Assembly (NCBI GenBank): GCA_946803715.1
Contig: CAMPET010000011.1
Span: 589,884 to 645,152 of the forward strand
Direction of reading: 5' to 3'
From: Beroe ovata
Lineage: Eukaryota; Ctenophora; Nuda; Beroida; Beroidae
DNA: 55,269 nucleotides
Under the pieces are notes generated by a model that worked only from the letters and a program-made list of their open reading frames with translations, was not told the origin of the DNA and made no database searches. The stretch's first letter is position 1; each line of letters starts with the position of its first letter. Of the stretch, positions 33,855 to 45,600 are shown in pieces. The translations under genes and the position numbers were made by a program.

Positions 33855-36838
33855 CACTAAGATTAGTTGTTGAAGACCTTGGAACTTTAAAGCTATAGAA
33901 TGATTTGAATGCTAATGACCGACTCAATGAAGTTAAGCATAAATTGGATTGATAGATGGGCAAACGTAAACAAAAGCTATGCTTGCACTAAAGCTATACC
34001 GATAGCTCTATTATAGCAAACGTTAACAAAGGAAATTTTGTTCACAATATGCCTAAATACAATATCAAGGATAATGTGCTGCTTGTATTGTATGCTTGTA
34101 TTCTGTTTAGGTGACCCTTCATCTGTAAATACATTCAAATAACATAATAGAATGTTGTTTTGTAAATGATAGCTATGATTTAATTTGCCAATGGAATGAA
34201 TTTGCATTATTCATATTGCACACTTTTCATATTTGTATTCAACAAAATATGCTGGTGATGAGTAGGTACAACAAAAGAATGTGGAGTGTATTGTGCAGTT
34301 GTAAGATCTCTCTTAGCTATTGTGCAAGTATCAAGTTACATTAATAACTGAAATCTGAATGGATTTTATAAACTCAACATATATGAGCATACACAAATGA
34401 GGCTGCAGATATATATAATAATTGAATCCCATTCTTCCAGGGTCATTCAATAATCGCAGTACTATCATAGTACAGTTCGACATGCTGTTGCTAATTGTTA
34501 CAAACTAAGAAATCCTTCAAACAACTCAGCATTATTGTGTTGTTAATCAAAACATCTTTACATCATTGCATTAATACATAAAAATAACAAGAAAATATAC
34601 ATGCAGAACACTCCCATCTTCAGAGCATTGATTCTCTGAAAGATGACAGTACAGTAAAACATAGGTATTTCTTCAAACAAGCACTGAAATGTGATATTTG
34701 TTCCAATTTTTATCAGGTATGATGACAAGGCAACATATATACCATAGGTTAAGAGTAGTTCATACAAATCAAAAGTAAGAGGAACTTGAACCTTTCTCAA
34801 TTCCTAACAAAAGAGAGGACAACTCTCTTGTAAANCGCGTTAGCGTACGGGTTTCCACCCGCAGGGGGGCGGGCTGGATAAGCTGCACCAGGCGGGTATG
34901 CCCCTGAGAAGAGTGAGGGTGAGCGAAGAGAGGGTGGGATGTGTGGGTAGAGAAAAGAGAGGGTGAGGGTGAGGGGGTGAGAGCAGAGAATACTCAATGT
35001 CAAGAAGAGGGAACGGACTGTGGACTATGAAAAAACAAGAGAGATCGAGGAAATTGACATCTCTGCTATAATAGTGTTACCACGTACCTGGCTGTGCGGG
35101 ATATCCAGGCTGTGCGGGATATCCGGGCTGTGCGGGATACCCCGGCTGCGCGGGATATCCGGGCTGAAATAAAGATAATTCGTGCATAATGTCGAACGAC
35201 AAACATAAAAACGGAGGTGAGGGCATAAAATTCCTTGAACGTGAATCCGTGAACGAGCATCTTTTCAGACCGTAGATCTGAATGCTCTGCCAGATACGGT
35301 TCTGAAAACAGCTCTGGTGTTTTCAGAACGTGAATTCGTGACTGCACATATTAGTTTTAATCACACAGGGGCCGTGATCTACCTGTTGTGGCGGGTATCC
35401 GGGCTGGGCGGGATAGCCAGGCTGTGCGGGGTACGCTCCGGGCTGAGGAAAAAATGGCGGTTCAAATCACGAATGTTGAATGATTGGGAATGACGACGAA
35501 ATTCATTAAAACCACTTAAAAATTGGTTCTTGAAAGAGGTAGTTAAGGATGAAATCCGGCGTGAATACCTGTGCGGGATATCCAGGCTGTGCGGGATATC
35601 CAGGCTGAGCGGGATATCCGGGTTGTGGCGGGTAACCGGGCTGTCCGGGTGGCGGGTATCCTCCTGGAGGTGGAGCAGACTGAAATAGTAGGACTGGTTG
35701 TTAAGGAGGGTGTGGTACGTATAGGACGTGGGTCAGTGGGATAAGTAGGGTAAGTGGGAAAAGTGGGGGGTCAGGCTAATCGGTCAGGCTAATATGATCA
35801 CGAATTGGAGACTAGAGCTAGATGTCATCAGAATCAAAATGTATTTGGGTCAGTAGAGCGTGGAAAAAGTGGAACATATGGCAGGGAATTAGGACTCACC
35901 ATCACTAATATTAGTTGTTGAAGACCTTGGAACTTTAAAGCTACGGAATGATTTGAATGCTAATGACCGACTCAATGAAGTTAAGCATAAATTGGATTGA
36001 TAGATGGGCAAACGTAAACAAAAGCTATGCTTGCACTAAAGCTATACCGATAGCTCTATTATAGCAAACGTTAACAAAGGAAATTTTGTTCACAATATGC
36101 CTAAATACAATATCAAGGATAATGTGCTGCTTGTATTGTATGTTTGTATTCTGTTAAGGGGACCCTTCATCTGTAATTACATTCAAATAACGTAATAGGA
36201 TGTTGTTTTATAAATGATAGCTATGATTTAATTTGCCAATGGAATGAGTGGGGTGTTCATTATTCATATTGCACACTGTTCATATTTGTATTCAACAAAA
36301 TATGCTGGTGATGAGTAGGTACAACAAAAGAATGTGGAGTGTATAGTGCAGTTGTAAGATCTCTCTTAGCTAATGTGCGAGTATCATGTTACATTAATAA
36401 CTGAAATCTGAATGGATCTTATGTATGAACTCAACATATGTGAGCATACACAAATGAGGCTGCAGATATATATATATATATAATAATTGAATCCCATTCT
36501 TCCAGGGTCATTCAATAATCACAGTACTATCATAGTACAGTTCGACATGCTGTTGCTAATTGTTACAAACTAAGAAATCCTTCAAACAACTCAGCATTAT
36601 TGTGTTGTTAATCAAAACATCTTTACATCATTGCATTAATACATAAAAATAACAAGAAAATATACATGCAGAACACTCCTATCTTATTGAGTATTGATTC
36701 TCTGAAAGATGACAGAACAGTAAAACATAGGTATTTCCGCAATCAAGCACTGAAATGTGATATTTGTTCCAATCAAAAGTAAGAGGAACTTGAACCTTTC
36801 TCAATTCCTAACAAAAGAGAGGACAACTCTCTTGTAAA
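32933..36838. repeat. Direct duplication of about 1.9-2.0 kb around an N (N at 34835)
   Basis: 32933-34834 and 34836-36838 are the same region twice, starting CGCGTTAGCGTACGGG. They differ by substitutions and indels and by the number of PGYP repeats. The left copy is joined to the 3' exons of the PGYP gene and the right copy to its upstream DNA, as expected if two haplotypes were chained. Confidence 0.85.
34836..35902 (-). CDS. Second haplotype copy of PGYP gene 5' exons (partial)
   Basis: ATG at 35900-35902, then exons 35569-35679, 35383-35442, 35088-35163, and a truncated exon from 34903 to the N at 34835. The second exon is 111 nt against 87 nt in the other copy, adding eight codons of PGYPPQ-type repeat. 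All borders and phases match the other copy. It lacks the 3' exons only because the assembly breaks at the N. Confidence 0.75.
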
Positions 36839-37374
36839 CAAATATATTTCAAAAATAAATAATGATAATGAAATTATGAAAGACTGCTTTTAAGACTAGC
36901 TTATACTCAGCAGCGTTGAATCATGGTAGAAAGTAGAAACCTAGGATTGAGAAATGCAGATTGCAGACCTGACCAACAGTTAATGAATTCTCCCTCATTG
37001 GAATTATAATATTGGCATCCATTCATTGAATGTATACCACAATACAAGTATACCTTAAGGTTCAAACTTCAAGGAACCAAAATTTGGTCATTTGACGTAA
37101 GTATCTGTGTGAGCATTGCAAAAGTTTATTTTCTAGTGAAACATTGGCTGTTGATGATATAGCTCCTGTCGAGAGTTTTTTAATTTCTTTTATTCAATGG
37201 CGCTCACCGCTTCGTCAGCTGGGCCAAGCATCACCAGGCAAGTGAAACAGATAAATATAATAATTTTTGTTTATCGTATTGATCACAGCGAATCGAGCAT
37301 TTGCATTTTAATTCAAGTACATGGTATGTGGTAGCATGGCATGATTTCTGGCGCGCGGCGTAAGCTTGAGCTCG
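36839..37374. other. Divergent intergenic region between PGYP and TTLL5 genes
   Basis: AT-rich unique sequence with no gene seen. With the GCGC-rich and element-bearing DNA that follows, it should hold the promoters of both divergent genes. Confidence 0.45.
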
Positions 37375-37457
37375 CGTCACTCTTGCCGGATGTTATCTGT
37401 CCACTGTTTCTTGCGCGCAAGAAACAGTGGACATATAACATCCGGCAACGTCACTCT
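37375..37457. mobile_element. 65-bp palindrome flanked by 9-bp direct repeats
   Basis: Arms of 33 nt (37383-37415 and 37416-37448) pair with one mismatch around TTGCGCGCAA with no loop. The flanks are identical: CGTCACTCT at 37375-37383 and 37449-37457. A perfect 9-bp direct repeat around a near-perfect palindrome looks like a transposed fold-back element with target-site duplication. It also has strong cruciform potential. Confidence 0.75.
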
Positions 37458-37555
37458 GCAAGTAGCCAAACCGGTATTAAAAAAAGCCGCGCGACGCGTG
37501 ATCAGCCCACGCGCGCCCGCGCCACCGTGCATACATAATCCATTGTCAAATGCTA

Positions 37556-37636
37556 CCTGACCTGTTTCTCGCGCGCGCGCGCCTTCATCGAAGGCCGAAA
37601 TGAAGGCGAGCGCCGCGCGCGAGAAACTGAGGTCAG
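37556..37636. repeat. Imperfect GC-rich inverted repeat
   Basis: CTACCTGACCTGTTTCTCGC on the left pairs with GCGAGAAACTGAGGTCAG on the right through GCGCGC-rich arms around CCTTCATCGAAGG. It lies 100 bp from the previous palindrome and shows no clear target duplication. Confidence 0.65.
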
Positions 37637-37982
37637 ATAAAATCTGACAGCATAATTCCATAAATATAATGAAATTGTGCTTTTGATTGTCCATGTTGCT
37701 CGATCGTTTTTGGACATGCTCCAAGCGCGCGCGATCGCGACACTGCACGCCTATATGTTATCTTTCCACGCTGCGTGAACCACTCAACCACATGCTGCGC
37801 GCTCGATGAATTTTCAGATCACCGAGTAAAATAGGGGATCGGGGACGCGAACGCGTACCGTACTCGCGCGGGCACACTTTGCAATTGATTGCAGCAAAGA
37901 CCGTCGTTAGTGTTTTTTAAAATGACTGTGAATGTTTTTTTCACTGTTTTAGTGAATTGAGATGATTCATGAATGCCATTAT

Positions 37983-38079
37983 TTGTAGGATTTCACCCTA
38001 CCCTTGCTGGTGGGATTTTATCCCTGGCAAGGGGCGGATTGAAAATCGTGCGCACCGACGGTAGGGTAAAATCCTAAAG
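37983..38079. mobile_element. Small non-autonomous inverted-repeat element (MITE-like), copy 2
   Basis: Terminal inverted repeats of 17 bp, TAGGATTTCACCCTACC (37986-38002) and GGTAGGGTAAAATCCTA (38060-38076), have one mismatch. The 97-bp segment is bounded by the perfect 9-bp direct repeat TGCCATTAT (37974-37982 and 38080-38088). An inner hairpin is CCCTTGCTGG / CCCTGGCAAGGG. It is homologous to 12826-12924 in the opposite orientation. A 9-bp target duplication is typical of Mutator-like elements, but nothing coding is present to prove the superfamily. Confidence 0.85.
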
Positions 38080-38179
38080 TGCCATTATCTTTTCATTTCT
38101 TTTAGCTTTTTATCATAGGAAGACAAAACCGATTTCCAGTATTTTCATTATGTTAGCAGTATGCGCAAACACTGTATAC

Positions 38180-38218
38180 ATAAGACACTCTATAGATAAG
38201 ACACTCTATAGATAAGAC
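38180..38218. repeat. 17-bp tandem repeat, two and a bit copies
   Basis: ATAAGACACTCTATAG repeated head to tail, about 270 bp upstream of the TTLL5 start codon. Confidence 0.7.
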
Positions 38219-38485
38219 TTTGGATTGTTCTGGCTCATGCTAAATATCAGATACAGTATGGTTTATTATTGAATCAACAAATTGGCTCAAACACTGCCAG
38301 CCAATACAATAAATGGAGGGATTGTAATTATGAAATGTTTGAGCAATTTTGAAATCTATTTGATGTGCCAGTCAAATTGTCACAGGTATAGGATGAACTA
38401 AGTATTCTGCTTGCGATTGTGATATGTTCTGATCAAGATATGAGAAATAAATAGTTAGTTAGGGACACATTCATCTATCCTTGGC

Positions 38486-39677
38486 ATGGTTCCTGATAAT
38501 ACAGCTCAGGACAAACGAGCTTGTTCTTGGTAAGATGCACTTTGATTGACTGTCGATTGCCCTATAATTATTGTTCTATTTGAGCCATGGATGATGGATC
38601 CATTTCTATATTTTAACTTGATTCAGAAAATGCAGCAAAAACATTTACAGTGAACACAGAACAACACTCTTTTGGTGTGGAGCTGGTAAGAATGTTCCAG
38701 TCCTACACTTCAGACCTGATGTGTGCCTGTACAAGAATAGTGACTGCTCTTGCAGCAAGATGGGTTTGGTCCATTTTGAAATATGATCTAAGTGACTCAT
38801 CTGTGGAAAAATTCACCGTGAAACTAGCCATGAGAATCTAATCATTTCCATTTCTAGTGACAAGTGGAGCAGGATTGACTTACAAGTTTGTAAAAACAGA
38901 GTGTAGACTGTTGCGACAATTGTTAGAAGGCCATGGCTTCAGAGAGGTATCATTTTGAGTGGATATTCCTATTTGGTCTGTGTACAAAGTATCATAATTT
39001 ACAGCTTATAGAGTTAAAATTCAAAGTTTTATGATACTTGGGGAGAAGTAAGCGGCCTAATAAGGACAATAAACCTTGATGGCATGATTCCAATCTGCAC
39101 CAATCATTTGTTATGATACTGAATTGGATACTACTCACACAATGTACAGAATGCATTCAGTATGTACTGACAAATGACATAATTGAAGATTGTTAGTATC
39201 TATGGTAACCAATAACCATATATTCCAAGCTCCTTTTAAATTAATACACACTCTTAAATTACATTAACTTCTCTGAGATATTATTACACGTAGAAGGGGT
39301 CTTCAGCAATCAGCAAGTCATTCATTTTGAATAAATAAATTAATCAATTATAGTTCCATTGATTAATTCCCTGTCATTAATCTGTCAAATATCGGCAAAA
39401 TCAGCTAAATTCAACCCCTGCTCCAGATTCACCAGAACAGCAACGACTTTAACATCATGTGGTGTGGCTGTCACGTTAAACCTTACACACTCCGCGGACT
39501 CACAGAGCTGCAGAAAGTCAACCATTTCCCAAGGTGATAATATGCCAAAACAGAGAGATACAATATCTTTTGAATGAGACTTTCCTTTAATAAAATGTTT
39601 CGAAATTATTCTTTTCTCACACTATTTTCGTTCTTACCTCACACTTTTCTCCTCTCCGTGAATAGGCAATTGCACTG

Positions 39678-39724
<47 letters not shown>

Positions 39725-39744
39725 GAGCGGGTGAGGGAGAGAGN

Positions 39745-39776
<32 letters not shown>

Positions 39777-40990
39777 AGGATGAAATGTGCTTGTCGGTTA
39801 CACTATGAGCTAATAATCAATATCGTGTGCACACGCTGCTAAATTTCACGACAAATTCCAACCTAGTAGTATATAGTGTGAAGAGAAAAAGTGTCATCGA
39901 GTGAATTGCAACTTGTGTGTATGAATATGCAGGATCAATCATCGATAAGTCGTGTGTGCACTACAGTTACATTACAGGATTGTAGCATCGATGCGTGTTT
40001 GTGTGTGTGTTAACTGTTTGTGTGTGTGTNGTGTGTGTGTATGTGTGTGAGGATGAAATGTGCTTGTCGGTTACACTATGAGCTAATAATCAACATCGTG
40101 TGCACACGCTGCTAAATTTCACGACAAATTCCAACCTCGTAGTATACCTATAGTGTGAAGAGAAAAAGTGTCATCGAGTGAATTGCAACTTGTGTATGAA
40201 TATGCAGGATCAATCATCGATAAGTCGTGTGTGCACACTGGAATACAGTTACATTACAGGATTGTAGCATCGATGCGTGTTTGTGTGTGTGTTAACTGTT
40301 TGTGTGTGTGTGTGNCTGTTTGTGTGTGTGTGTGTGTTATGTGTGGTGTGTACCTATGTATGACGTGTCTGCATGTTTGTGCGTTTGTTCGTTTATATGT
40401 TATCTGATTAAATTACCAACCACATTTTTAGCCTTTTCTATATAGCATTCTGGCGAAAAGGCTAAAAAGTGGAAAATGACATCTCATTTTTAAGCAATAA
40501 CTCTACTTTGAACTAGTCTCATAGTGTGTAAGACAGGTAGCAGTATTTTATACTTTACTCTATTGGTAAGCAATCAAATTTGAACTTAGGATGCAATTTA
40601 TAGTGATTAGATCTTAGGAAGCGTACTGGGAGCGTTGTTGTTGTTGTTGTTGTTGGGAAATAGCACAATTCAGGGAGATCTCCCGCAGCACGTTTGAAAG
40701 TTAGTTACAATTTTGTAAGCAAATGTCCAATAAGGAAATCAAAACCTGCAACTTTTGAGTTGGGACATAACTTTGAGTCACTTTTTCCGTTCAGAATTCG
40801 GGGAAGTTCGCTGCGAAAATAATGAATCCGTGTGACCATTAAAGCACTGATAGGGATATTTACAAAATCTCAGATCATATGTTCAGTCGATCTTTGTTGT
40901 ATTAGTGTATTGTTTAATTCTGTACTTGATAAATGCCGGTGCCTGTTGAATCTCTGGTAGAGAATGCGGTTATGTGTAGTGGTCACTGGT

Positions 40991-41027
<37 letters not shown>

Positions 41028-42645
41028 AAGTTCATTGTCGATAATGATCATAAAGTGAAATGTCAATTATGCTGATAAAAGTGGCGTGTGGGCGAGAGTG
41101 GTGTCAAGATACACTGCTGTCAAGATNAAAAATGGTGGTTAGAATTTAGCTTATCGTTTCTAAATTTCGTTGGAAAATGAAGAGACAGAAGTCACTGATT
41201 GATTTAGGACATGGTTTCTGTGACAAAATATTGTTCAAGCTGAAAATTCATTTTACAAACTTGAAATCCCCAACCCGCTTTACTGCTTTAAGATTGACCT
41301 ATAATAATACACGATAAAATGTTTGAAGATAACAAGCAAATGATAATGGATCATAGAGGACGTCCTAATGGATCATAGAGGACGTGAAGTGAGCTGTTGG
41401 AATGAATCGACGCCTCTTGGCGATGCTATAGATGCTTGAAAATTCATTTCGAGTTGAGATAGCTTTTAAGATAAGTTCATTTCTAGAGGAACAGAACCTT
41501 TTATTTTCTGATCAGATTCTGATAACTTGGATTTAATCAAATCAATTAACTAAGGACTATGATTAATTAATGAAATGATGAACACCCATGGTGTGGGAAT
41601 CAGCCATTTAGAACTATTTTTAGACCGAAAACAATTTAGAATCATTTTCAGATAAAGATTGCTCTAGGTACATGAAGAAATCTTCTTTATTGCATATTCA
41701 TAAGTAATAATAAAGTGATAAAATCATTGCTTAATAATGATGCGTAAGTATAATATTTTTACATGCTTTGCTCGCACTAACACAATACAAGCGTCTTATG
41801 GCATCAGATAATGGCTTGAATTTCATACAACTTCGGCTAAGATGATCCTGTTTATGAGATGAATTTTTCTGAACAAACGGGAAAAGCAAATCCATACATG
41901 ATAATCTGATACGGATAACATCGTACATACTTCAGAACTCATAATTTTTCAAGGATAGTCGGCAACTTGAGCGTTCCGTTACACACCAGTTTCACACCAG
42001 TTTTACACCAAGTAGCAAGATACTCATGTTTATTGTCTAAGTTAGTTCATTGTTCCTGTGTAAACATCATATTAGTATTTAGTAACTCTATGATCGTGTG
42101 TAATCGTGTTTTCCNAAAATAAAGAACGCCTGATGCCGCGGACAGAAACAACCAAATCTACTTTGGTTTTCGGAAAAATAACATCGTACATACTTCAGAA
42201 CTCGTAATTTTTCAAGGATAGTCGGCAACTTGAACGTTCCGTTACACACCAGTTTCACACCAATATCACACCAAGTAGCAAGATACTCATGTCTAAGTTA
42301 GTTCATTGTTCCTGTTAAACATCATATGTGTAAACATCATATTAGTAACTCTATGATCGTGTGTAATCGTGTTTTCCTTGTTATTTATTTACAAATTCTG
42401 TATGAGACAGAGACACATACACGTGGCGATCAATACACTTGAATAGTGCACGCGTGTACTGAACAACGTTGTGACACGTGACAAAGATTTCCTGTTTCTA
42501 TTCAAACGCACGTACGTCGATAGTAGACGCACGTATACTGAATTTGTATTCAATCTGAGACAGGTCTTTCATCTCTCAAGCATACAGTTACAAGACACAT
42601 GGGCGTGTTTGACTTTGTGAGACAGTTAGTGGTTGTGATCTCAGC

Positions 42646-42681
<36 letters not shown>

Positions 42682-45600
42682 CGTTTGTATACTGTTTGAC
42701 ATGGTAAGATTTACTAACAATTACTCATGCTAAAGCTAGCTGTCATTGAAAAATCATGTGAGAGTGTTAGCTTATTAAAAGACGCTGAATAATCGACAAT
42801 TGTCTATTTTATGCCAGCGACATAATTGGCGTTCAATTATAACTTCCTGTCTTCATTGCTATATGCCATTAACAAGACGTGTTTCACTTATAACAAGACC
42901 AATGGAAAAATAACGTCTTTAATACGACTGCCAAATTCAAACAATGACATTTCAGATCATACGAGATCACAAGAAAAGACAGGTTATACAAAAACTACAT
43001 GAGAATGAGGCAATCCATGGTGAGTCGTGAGAAATGGGATACAAAAAATAGGACTTTAAAACTTAGAATAGGACCCTTGTTGTTCGGAAACTCAAAAAGC
43101 GCCTCAGGTTTATTTACTAAGCTCCATGCTCAATCAGAATCGTTTTCTTTCATCCAGGGAGCGAAGCATTTCAACTTTCTTCCCGTAACATTCGTGTTGC
43201 CGTCTGAAGTCAACGATTTCTACTGTGAGTTAATTGCTTAACGATCAATTATATAATTAGTTATTTGTCAAGGTAAACTTGGGCCGTTTGAGAATAAATG
43301 ACGAGTGCTAATTCATCTCGTCATTTGTTTCTCTGCAACTCCGTTTTCGAATGATTGAATATCCTTTTTCTATATCTTTTATGTACCATGCAATCATTAT
43401 GCAATGATTTAAAAGTTTATTATAATATTTCGTGAATAGGAGAATTCAATCTTTCTTAGACCAAGAAATATTTCCAACTTTTTCCGTAATCACACAGCAT
43501 CAAGTCGTAATGTCGTATCACGGCAAATAACTCATGTTAAAATCTGTAAATCTAGAAGCTGGCCGTATTTGTTATATAAAAAGTGCATTTTTTCCTTGAC
43601 AAGCTTCAAAAGTTAACTACTCACGAAGGCCCGTGCATAACGTATTTTGTATCAAGTTATAAGTCTTGCAGAGATCAAATGAGCGCATTTGATATGCACA
43701 TTTTAATTCAGGTGACACTGAAATCACCTTAAAATCAATGTCTCTTTCATGATTTGAGAGAGATGCTTTTAAAACGTCTGGAAATATAGTGCTTACTTAA
43801 TTTGAAAATCGGAAATTTTGATTGAACTTTTCGACTTAAGAAGAACGCGCGATGACATTTGTCCATGTAAAGTTGAATTTCAGCAACTAGTATTGCTGCG
43901 CGTTACGAACGCGCGTGCCCAACTTTGATGCACGCGCGCGCGCACGTTCTTCAAGTTCGGAACCTGTACGGAATGCAGCTATGCGAATGATTCTCATCTC
44001 TCAATTATTTTACTGAACGATGGATTATCTCGATAATGTATCATAAGCCATGGCGATACTTCCTGCAGAAATTCCTACATTGATCTGTGATTTTTCAGCT
44101 ACTTTTCAACGGGAACGTGGCTTTTGGATCGCAAAACCTGTTGCGTCATCACGTGGCAGAGGAATCTCAATTATAAGTCATGTAAGTTCGGGATAAAATA
44201 TTTCCTTGTGTTCGTTAACATAGGTACATGCTGGATTTCTATAACAATCTGGAGAACGGATAATTGACTTACTCTGTTGTCCATTTTCAGCCCAATCAGA
44301 TAAGCCTTGATGAACAGATAGTGGTGTGCAAATACATCAGTAATCCTCTGCTAGTTGATGGTATGAAGTTTGAATGATGGTATGAAGTTTGAATTAGAAT
44401 TAGTTTCGAAACCTCTATTTCTGATGTCACTGTATTTGTATCTCTCAGGGTTCAAGTTTGATCTCCGTATCTACGTTATGGTAACGTCATTTGATCCGTT
44501 ACGTGTGTACGTGTTTAACGAGGGACTAGCCCGGTTCTCGACGGTCAGATATGACGGTTCTCCGCTCAATTTGTCCAATATCTACATGCATCTCACCAAC
44601 TATAGGTAGGAAATTGTACCTGCGGTTTGAAAACAGGAATTTGTTGCTAAAGTAAAACTATCATCTTAACTATAGTCCTAACTATCAACCAACTTTTCAA
44701 CTTTTCCGTTTTCAACTTTTTCAAAAGATATTTCCTTGTGTTTACCTCGGCTCTCACCCCCCTTTTCACTCAGTATAAACAAGAAGAGTTCCGGATATGT
44801 GAAGTGCAGTGATCCTGATATAGAGGACTATGGGAACAAGTGGTCGATGTCAGCACTGCTCAGATATCTGAAAAACGAGGGTTACGACACTGCCTGTAAG
44901 TGTGTGTCTAGGAAACATGGGAGGGATTTGAGCCTCATTTTCATGATGTTTCCCCAAAAACACCGGTTCAAATGAAGTCTGTTTGCGATTATTGAGAGGT
45001 GAGAATTTTGTGAATCATCCAATTTTTGAACCTCTTCGTTATCAGCCATGATGATGCGTGTGGAAGATCTGATCATCAAGACCCTACTCTCGGCTGAAAT
45101 CCCGATCGCCAACGCTTGTCGGATGTTTCTTCCTCATCGGGAAAACTGCTTCGAGCTCTTCGGATTCGACGTTATTTTTGGTGAGTATTTTCAGCATCTT
45201 TTACTTATGCTTTATACTGAACTTGTAATGAATAAATAATTGAATAGGGATTGGGTTCTAATCATTTAAAAAATAGTGAAGGTTCCACATGAACGTTTCC
45301 TCCATTTACAACTTCCTCACTTTTTCAGACGAAGATCAGAAACCCTGGCTACTTGAAGTGAACCTGTCTCCCTCCCTGGCATGCGAATCCCCCCTCGATC
45401 TCAAGATCAAGAGCAATCTTCTCAGTCAGATGTTAACTCTGGCCGGGGTTGTGGCCCTCGACCCGTATAGCAAGAGAGACTACGGGGGTGGCAGCAGGAA
45501 AAAGAGTGGAAATGTGAGTTGTTGGGAATGTGTTCTCTGCTATATGTTCCTTCGGTTACACCCGGACAAACTCTTACCTCAATTTCATCATCCATAGAGA

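Noticed and set aside
38637-38685. TTLL5 exon 2 starting right after the first AG (38626) and ending at 38685
   Set aside because: The first AG gives an in-frame TGA at the junction, and continuing past 38685 gives [10 protein letters not shown], matching TTLL5. The acceptor at 38635 and the donor at 38763 were chosen.
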